Shown: piece by piece, positions 58,672 to 64,000 of the stretch
How positions within the stretch are numbered: the stretch's first letter is position 1
Layout: each line of letters starts with the position of its first letter
Virus record (IMG/VR): IMGVR_UViG_3300023208_000004
Coordinates: 62,001-126,000 of that record
Length of the DNA stretch: 64,000 nt
Strand: one strand, 5' to 3'
DNA from: a virus
Notes under the pieces: generated by a model
Database searches by the model: none
The model's input: only the letters and a program-made list of their open reading frames with translations
What the model was told of the DNA's origin: nothing
Program-made: the position numbers and the translations under genes

Positions 58672-61395
58672 CTAATTAATGAAAACGAACTCATTCCCCA
58701 ACAACAGGGTTTGCGAGTATTTTGTCCAAGCATTTAGTTTATTTTTAAAATCTTTTAAAGGCTCATTTACGAATGCTGTTCCTAACTTAATTTCTAATTC
58801 TGCTGGTAAGCGTTGATAGACGATTTTATATAGATAAATTATTTTTTCCTTATCTGTCTTGAGAGCTTCAAAATCTTTTGAGCTTGTGATTGCTACGGAA
58901 CTTTGGATAACCAAATCTCCGTTCATTAAAAACAGCGCTTGTTTAGGAACTATCGTGCTAAAACGTTTTCCAGTTGGCATTTCTGGGGTTGCCATATCAA
59001 AAGTTGTAAAAAGGTCAGGTAAACGGCCCCTATCTATCAAACCATAAACGCTTCTTTTATACACGTCTGGACGCATCAAATCTACTGATTGTCCGCCGCC
59101 AACGAAGTCTAGCCTTCTACTAACCATCAATAAAGAGTCCCTCATTGATTCAAAATCCAATCTAATCATATTCATTTTCCAATACAGGGAATTTTCTTGG
59201 TCTTGAATTGCGTATTTTGTATTGTTTTTTGATGATTGTTGATAAGTGCTAGACATTACTATAAGTTTGTGAACATATTTCGTTGACCAGCCGTGCTTGA
59301 TAAAGTCATTAGCTAACCAATTTAATAGATTCAAATGTTTAGGCTTTTCAGATTGAGTTCCAAAATCGTCAGGAGAATTGACAAGTCCCACCCCGAAATG
59401 ATGTTGCCATAATCTGTTTACATAGACCCTCGAAGTTAATGGATTTTTTGGGTCTGCTATTGATTTTGCCAACTCTAATCTACCGCTGCCATTTGTATAA
59501 ATATTATTTGTCGGAGAAAGGACTTCGAGAAAACGTCTTGGAACAATAGACCCACGAGAATTAGGGTCGCCCTTTATAAAAACTGGCGAATTTTGCGCCG
59601 TCGGCTTATCATAAATGGCCATTGCTCTAGGGGTAGCTGCTGGATGTGATAATTCGAGGGTGACTAATTTACCTTTTTCTCTTCTTAAATCATTGTCATA
59701 TCTCATTGTCTGATTATTGTCAGACAGAAAACGAGCAAAATTTTCTCTTGTAAATTCAAGGGGTCCACTATTCTCAAAAATTATTTCATAAAATTTCTTT
59801 TCTTCGGAGTCGGAACTTTTTTGATAGCGTTTTTGAGAATCTAAAACCGCAGCTTGATACCCATTGCATACTTCTAAAAGAGTATTGGCATTTTTTGTAT
59901 ATCTAAAAATATATGAATGAATTGTTTTTTCATTTTCTTCTATGTATTTTTTGAATTCAACTCTAAAGTCATTCGTTATTTTAATAGCTTTAAGATATGG
60001 AGAATAAATTGACGCCTCAATTTCTTGTTTTTTCGTTGTCCTCATGGCGTCAGTCCATTTTTTAATCATTCGAGGATTTAGGGAATTAGTTCTTATAAAA
60101 TCTTGCTTTCCGTCTTGCTTTACTAAATCTAGCAAATAGTTGCCGTATAACCATTTTGAGGTATTGGTTATGAAACTTAAAAATGCCTCATTATATCTTT
60201 TGGTGATAAAATCTTCAACTTCTTTTTCTATTTTTGATTTTTGGGCTACATAGTCTGGAAATAGATTTGGGAATCTGCTTTCTGAAATTATTGGTTTTTC
60301 TTCAGGAATTGTGCAACTGTTTAATATGCCATGCAGCGCATAGTAATCTTTAATAGTGATAGCGTCAAATTTATGGTCGTGGCATCTGGCGCAAACAACA
60401 GTTGAGCCAAGAAAACCCTTTGTGATTACATCAATTCTATCATCTATAACATCATTATTGTTGTTGGAATTTTTTCCCAGAGTCAAGAATCCAAGCGCCG
60501 CCAAAGATTTTTTGTCATTTGGTTTATATAAATCGGCAGCAAGTTGTTCTATAACAAATTCATTAAATGGTTTATCCTCATTAAAAGAAGAAATTACATA
60601 ATCTCTATAAGTATAAGAATAAGTATATCTTCCTTCGGTGTTTGCTCTAATTGAACCAGAGGTGTCTGCATACCTAGCGACATCTAACCAATGTCTCGCC
60701 CATCTTTCTCCATAAAGAGGAGATTTTAGTAGTTCATCAACAAGATTTTCGTAAGCCTTTGGAGATTTGTTTTTAACAAAAGATTCCACTTCTTCATAAG
60801 TCGGAGGAATGCCTAACAAATCAAAATATAATCTTCTAATCAAAACTTCTTTGGGGGCCGATAAAGAGGGTCGCAGATTCTTCTCTTCTAGTTCTTTTAG
60901 TATAAAATTATCAATAGGGTTACTAATCCATCTGGATGACTTTACTTTTGGAATTTGCGCGTCTGGAACCGGTTGATATGCCCAGTGATTTTTCCTGTCT
61001 TCAACGACTGAAAAGATTAAATTCGTGCCGCTTCTTGGGTCTGGAGCGCCATTCTTAATCCATTTCTCAAAATCAGCTAAAACATAATCTGGAAGCTTTT
61101 CATTTGGAGGCATCTGCAAAGAATTATCCTTATAAGATAAAGCTTTTAAAATTAAAGATTTACTCAAATCATTCGGGACTATGGCTGGGCCAGTATCGCC
61201 GCCCTTAATCAAACCATCCTTTGTATCTAATAAAAGCCCACCTTTTATTTTTTCAGCAGTTTTGCTGTGGCAGCGATAGCAATTAGAAGATAAAATTGGT
61301 CTAATTTTTTGCTCGAAAAAAGAATAATCTTCTTTCTGAGCGCCGAACAAATTAATACTTAAAAAGATTAAAAATGTAAATATCCATCTTGCCAT
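58672..61395 (-). CDS. PSCyt1/DUF1549/DUF1553 planctomycete-type cytochrome c protein
   Basis: The start is placed at ATG 61395, one base after the DUF1501 stop, giving 907 residues. A signal peptide (MARWIFTFLIFLSINLFGA) is followed by Cys39-Tyr-Arg-Cys42-His43, a covalent heme c site, and 'NSLQMPPNEKLPDYVLADFEKWIKNGAPD', the PSCyt1 domain. Then come 'SRWISNPIDNFILKELEEKNLRPS...LIRRLYFDLLGIPPT' (DUF1549/PSCyt2) and 'SRVYVNRLWQHHFGVGLVNSPDDFG' with 'MPTGKRFSTIVPKQALFLMN' (DUF1553/PSD1). The protein should be periplasmic. It is found in Planctomycetota and Verrucomicrobiota as a pair with DUF1501; in a phage it is unexpected. It appears complete. Confidence 0.9.
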   Translation of the reverse strand: MARWIFTFLIFLSINLFGAQKEDYSFFEQKIRPILSSNCYRCHSKTAEKIKGGLLLDTKDGLIKGGDTGPAIVPNDLSKSLILKALSYKDNSLQMPPNEKLPDYVLADFEKWIKNGAPDPRSGTNLIFSVVEDRKNHWAYQPVPDAQIPKVKSSRWISNPIDNFILKELEEKNLRPSLSAPKEVLIRRLYFDLLGIPPTYEEVESFVKNKSPKAYENLVDELLKSPLYGERWARHWLDVARYADTSGSIRANTEGRYTYSYTYRDYVISSFNEDKPFNEFVIEQLAADLYKPNDKKSLAALGFLTLGKNSNNNNDVIDDRIDVITKGFLGSTVVCARCHDHKFDAITIKDYYALHGILNSCTIPEEKPIISESRFPNLFPDYVAQKSKIEKEVEDFITKRYNEAFLSFITNTSKWLYGNYLLDLVKQDGKQDFIRTNSLNPRMIKKWTDAMRTTKKQEIEASIYSPYLKAIKITNDFRVEFKKYIEENEKTIHSYIFRYTKNANTLLEVCNGYQAAVLDSQKRYQKSSDSEEKKFYEIIFENSGPLEFTRENFARFLSDNNQTMRYDNDLRREKGKLVTLELSHPAATPRAMAIYDKPTAQNSPVFIKGDPNSRGSIVPRRFLEVLSPTNNIYTNGSGRLELAKSIADPKNPLTSRVYVNRLWQHHFGVGLVNSPDDFGTQSEKPKHLNLLNWLANDFIKHGWSTKYVHKLIVMSSTYQQSSKNNTKYAIQDQENSLYWKMNMIRLDFESMRDSLLMVSRRLDFVGGGQSVDLMRPDVYKRSVYGLIDRGRLPDLFTTFDMATPEMPTGKRFSTIVPKQALFLMNGDLVIQSSVAITSSKDFEALKTDKEKIIYLYKIVYQRLPAELEIKLGTAFVNEPLKDFKNKLNAWTKYSQTLLLGNEFVFIN

Positions 61396-61396
61396 A

Positions 61397-62788
61397 TTAT
61401 GCGATGATGTCTTTGACAACATTGCCGTGAACGTCTGTTAGACGGAATTCGCGGCCATTGTAATTATATACAAGTTGAGTATGGTCAAATCCAAGTAGCG
61501 CTAATATTGTAGCGTGCAAGTCGTGAACGTGGACTTTATTTTTTACAATTTTAGCTCCAAAATCGTCAGTTTGTCCATAGACAGTTCCCCCCTTTATTCC
61601 TCCACCAATTAAAACAGAGCTAAAAGCCTGACTCCAGTGGCCTCTTCCAAATCCATCTTTCCCACCCTGACCATCTCTTTGAGGAGTTCTTCCAAATTCG
61701 CCACTCATAACAATAAGAGTGCTATCAAGTAGTCCTTTTTCTTTTAAGTCTGCAAGAAGAGCGGCAATTGGCTTATCAACCTGATTCGCCGCGCTTCTTA
61801 AAGAGCGAGAAAGTCCATCGTGCGTGTCCCATCCACCCGTGAACACTTGAACAAATCTTACGCCTCTTTCTACAAGCCTTCTTGCTAGCAGCATTTGCTT
61901 GCCTTGAGCCGTGTCTCCAAATTTTTCTCTTGTTTCTTTTGACTCTTTTGAAATATCAAAGGCGTCGGTCGCTTCAGACTGCATCCTAAATGCGACTTCA
62001 AAAGATTCTAGTCTTGCTTCCAAATCGGCCTCTTTTTGTAGGTTTTGGCCATGAATAGTATTTAGTTTTTGCAGCAAATCTAATTGCTTTCTTTGTTCTT
62101 CGATGGAAACATATTGAGATTTAATATTTTCAATCATTTTATCTACAGAATTCAAAGTCGTATTTACCGAAGTTCCTTGATAAACGCCCGGTAAGAAAGC
62201 TGAACCAAAATTTTGCGTGCCTCCAAGCGGAATCCCCCCCGGCCTTAAAGAAACAAAGGCTGGCATATTTTGATTAATTCCGCCTAATCCATAACAAACC
62301 CATGCGCCCAAACTTGGTCTTACGAATCTGGCTGACCCAGTATTCATAATCAATGTTGCTAATTCATGGGCTGGAATATCGGTGTTCATTGACCTAATAA
62401 CAACAGCATCATCAATAAATTTACCAATATTTTCAAAAACTTCACTAACTTCAATGCCACTTTTACCCATCTTATTAAACTTGAATGGAGAACCACAAGC
62501 CAAGCCATTCATTCCAGAACCAAGTTGTGAACCGTCAAGTTTTATGAGTTCTGGTTTATTATCCCAAGTATCAATATGAGATTGTCCGCCTCCGAAAAAG
62601 ATATGAATAACCCTCTTGGCTTTGGCAGGAAAATGTGAAGATTTTGGTGAAAGTCCGTCGGCCTGAGCAAGAAGCGGTGCAAGACCCAACATTCCCATTC
62701 CCATACCCATTGTTTGCAAAAATTCCCGGCGAGTTTTTAGAAAGTCTTTTGCAGATAATTCGTTTTGGTTGCAAAATAATTGTTTCAT
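61397..62788 (-). CDS. DUF1501 protein with Tat signal
   Basis: The start is placed at ATG 62788, 11 bases after a GTGTAACA motif; the open frame extends 8 codons more. The 463-residue protein begins with a twin-arginine signal (Thr-Arg20-Arg21-Glu-Phe-Leu, then a hydrophobic 'MGMGMGMLGLAPLLAQA'), so it should be exported folded. The body has 'FFGGGQSHIDTWDNKPEL', 'RSMNTDIPAHE' and 'FGRTPQRDGQGGKDGFGRGHW', the family's alkaline phosphatase/sulfatase-like metal-site segments. DUF1501 proteins are of unknown activity and occur next to PSCyt1/DUF1549/DUF1553 genes, as here. Intact. Confidence 0.92.
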   Translation of the reverse strand: MKQLFCNQNELSAKDFLKTRREFLQTMGMGMGMLGLAPLLAQADGLSPKSSHFPAKAKRVIHIFFGGGQSHIDTWDNKPELIKLDGSQLGSGMNGLACGSPFKFNKMGKSGIEVSEVFENIGKFIDDAVVIRSMNTDIPAHELATLIMNTGSARFVRPSLGAWVCYGLGGINQNMPAFVSLRPGGIPLGGTQNFGSAFLPGVYQGTSVNTTLNSVDKMIENIKSQYVSIEEQRKQLDLLQKLNTIHGQNLQKEADLEARLESFEVAFRMQSEATDAFDISKESKETREKFGDTAQGKQMLLARRLVERGVRFVQVFTGGWDTHDGLSRSLRSAANQVDKPIAALLADLKEKGLLDSTLIVMSGEFGRTPQRDGQGGKDGFGRGHWSQAFSSVLIGGGIKGGTVYGQTDDFGAKIVKNKVHVHDLHATILALLGFDHTQLVYNYNGREFRLTDVHGNVVKDIIA

Positions 62789-62799
62789 ATCTTTAAAGA

Positions 62800-62807
62800 T
62801 GTTACAC
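62800..62807 (-). promoter_or_regulatory. GTGTAACA candidate late promoter of the host-type gene pair
   Basis: Minus-strand GTGTAACA lies 11 bases before the DUF1501 ATG, the same distance as at three phage genes. It overlaps the last codon and stop of the collagen-like gene (GTG TAA). Confidence 0.5.
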
Positions 62808-63263
62808 TCCATTCAAGAAGACAAGTTCTGTGTCTTCGACGATTGGTTGAGAAATCTCAAATAAGTTATTTACTGCATCCACATCTCCAACCGGAGTTTC
62901 TCTCATCACAAAATCTGCCCCAATACCTGATGAACCAGACGAACCGCTGGTTCCAGACGTTCCATCTACTCCACTGGTTCCCGAACTGCCACTTGAACCA
63001 GACGAACCGCTAGAACCTGATGAGCCACTTGAACCAGACGAACCGCTGGTTCCGTTTATGCCACTTGTCCCATTTACTCCAGATGAACCACTAGACCCAG
63101 AGGTTGAATCTGACCCATTAATTTTATTTGCAAGCTCAAAAATAGTTACTTTTTTATTTTTTTGGCCAGAATTGGCAGAAACATCAACAATTGGTATCAA
63201 ATCTGTATCCGCCATCTCAGACGCAGAGATACTTAGAGATTTGCTTATCTTTAGACCTTGCAT
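62802..63263 (-). CDS. Collagen-like virion protein
   Basis: The 153-residue protein has about 50 N-terminal residues, then a run of Gly-Ser-Ser and Gly-Thr-Ser triplets with Gly at every third position (residues about 54-116). It ends in 'FVMRETPVGDVDAVNNLFEISQP' and 'ELVFLNGV'. The Gly-X-Y triplets predict a collagen-like triple helix, common in phage fibres and head appendages. The C-terminal 'V.G.VDAVNNLF....ELVFLNG' module normally continues past this point with 'lq.pg.DYt', so the protein seems truncated just where the DUF1501/PSCyt1 pair begins. Its stop lies inside a candidate promoter. Confidence 0.7.
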   Translation of the reverse strand: MQGLKISKSLSISASEMADTDLIPIVDVSANSGQKNKKVTIFELANKINGSDSTSGSSGSSGVNGTSGINGTSGSSGSSGSSGSSGSSGSSGSSGTSGVDGTSGTSGSSGSSGIGADFVMRETPVGDVDAVNNLFEISQPIVEDTELVFLNGV

Positions 63264-63282
63264 AATATGTAAATTCTAATAA

Positions 63283-63999
63283 TTAGTTACACCCAGAAAC
63301 ATCAGAAGGACAATCCGAAGACCAAATCATTTTGAATGTCATTGTCAAGTTGTCAAATAGGTCAACATAAGGATATTGCCCAGTAATCGAGCCAGTATTA
63401 TATGTATATGCTCCCGTATTAATAGAAGGCAAAAGCTCCCTTGCTTGTGTGGCAAACAGCATATCAACCAAAGGATAATAGCTGTTAAGTCCTTGGTTGT
63501 AAGCCAAAACTAAAGATTTGAGTCTCTGAGGAAGCCCTTCTGCATCTACAAAGTTATTTTGAACACTGTTCCAACTAACTTCTCTTACCAGAGAGCGAGT
63601 TCTTCCAGTAACAACAAAACTTAAAGGGGTTATTGTAATATTTTCAGCTTCATGTTCAAAAACTTCTGTATTCGTTTCTTGCCGAAAATCGTCCTGATTT
63701 GGAATTGGAACAAAATCTTTGCGAATATTAAGAATGGACTGTTCTACAGCAGAATTATCCTGAGAAAATAAATCGTAATGATAAGTGCAGATACCACTTC
63801 CAAATGGCTTGGCTCCAACCCCGTTATAGTATGGCTTAAATTGGGATGTAAGAATTTTCCCGCCCGAAAAGCTATTCACTAAAAATTGATAGCCGTCGGT
63901 TGATAAATAACAAACAAGCTTATCCTTTGTTGTAGATGGTTCCATCGGAGCCCCATATGGTTCTGGAATAAAACTTTCTCCATCCTCTTCTTCAGCGCC
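63283..63999 (-). CDS. Virion protein of unknown function, 5' end cut by window edge
   Basis: The frame is open through the right edge; an ATG at 63945 is internal, and 'AEEEDGESFIPEPYGAP' precedes it in frame. The visible 238 residues have no enzymatic motif. There are several beta segments ('LVCYLSTDGYQFLVNSFSGGKILTSQFKPYYNGV', 'SFVVTGRTRSLVREVSWNSV') and a C-terminal Cys-x5-Cys ('SDCPSDVSGCN'). Position at the upstream end of the head-gene block suggests a virion or head-associated protein. Not recognised. Confidence 0.5.
   Translation of the reverse strand, partial: GAEEEDGESFIPEPYGAPMEPSTTKDKLVCYLSTDGYQFLVNSFSGGKILTSQFKPYYNGVGAKPFGSGICTYHYDLFSQDNSAVEQSILNIRKDFVPIPNQDDFRQETNTEVFEHEAENITITPLSFVVTGRTRSLVREVSWNSVQNNFVDAEGLPQRLKSLVLAYNQGLNSYYPLVDMLFATQARELLPSINTGAYTYNTGSITGQYPYVDLFDNLTMTFKMIWSSDCPSDVSGCN
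63285..63292 (-). promoter_or_regulatory. GTGTAACT possible late promoter, weaker case
   Basis: Minus-strand GTGTAACT lies 21 bases before the collagen-like gene's ATG. It also encodes the last residues and stop of the gene to its right (Cys-Asn-stop), so coincidence cannot be excluded. Confidence 0.3.
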
Positions 64000-64000
64000 A

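Noticed and set aside
62930-63110. Repetitive tract in the collagen-like gene as a CRISPR or satellite
   Set aside because: The repeats are in-frame Gly-Ser-Ser/Thr triplet codons in one open frame, with no unique spacers.
1-64000. tRNA genes, integrase, att sites and lysis genes
   Set aside because: No cloverleaf-like stretch in a gap, no recombinase signature and no endolysin or holin was recognised. The gaps are too short for tRNA genes in nearly all places.

Overview
This window is a continuous piece of a tailed bacteriophage genome (class Caudoviricetes). It is AT-rich, almost fully coding, and ends at neither edge of the genome: a methyltransferase gene is cut at the left edge and a virion gene at the right edge. 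Replication and glycan genes lie on the plus strand and virion genes on the minus strand. No terminase, portal, integrase, lysis gene, tRNA or CRISPR array was recognised, so packaging genes probably lie beyond the right edge. A 2811-residue tape measure protein with no recognisable contractile sheath suggests a long non-contractile tail. A phage-embedded gene pair of a kind known mainly from Planctomycetota and Verrucomicrobiota (PSCyt1/DUF1549/DUF1553 plus DUF1501) points to such a host. Plus-strand promoters of the TTGACA/TATAAT type argue against a Bacteroidota host.

Layout: 1-4.6 kb is a glycan cassette (FkbM methyltransferase, GT9-like and GT17 glycosyltransferases, two more methyltransferases, GDP-mannose dehydratase). 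4.6-14.6 kb is the replication and recombination block: UvsX-like recombinase, DnaB-like helicase, DnaG-like primase, three PD-(D/E)XK nucleases, and a DNA polymerase III alpha subunit split into a PHP gene and a polymerase gene with a DnaQ-type exonuclease between them. 14.6-23.4 kb holds two giant minus-strand proteins of unknown function, probably virion parts. 23.4-27.9 kb returns to the plus strand with a putative ssDNA-binding protein, a multidomain glycosyltransferase, a half GT9 and a possible Rad52-like annealing protein. 27.9-64 kb is the minus-strand morphogenesis block. Reading right to left (5' to 3') it contains a cut virion gene, a collagen-like protein, the DUF1501/PSCyt1 pair, protease-scaffold, decoration protein, major capsid protein, connectors, tail tube, probable chaperones, tape measure, and tail-tip and fibre proteins.

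Two regulatory patterns stand out. Five plus-strand genes have a sigma70-type promoter whose -10 box ends only 6-10 bases before the ATG, implying leaderless mRNAs. Nine genes have an octamer beginning GTGTAA 11, 16, 21 or 25 bases upstream of the start; eight of these are minus-strand late genes. It is a candidate phage-specific late promoter, and it also precedes the DUF1501/PSCyt1 pair. The other notable items are the tape measure protein, which carries repeated G-(Y/F/H/W)-(I/V)-P-N-F-A motifs between enzyme-like domains (nuclease-like, HAD-like, ParB-like), and the split polymerase.
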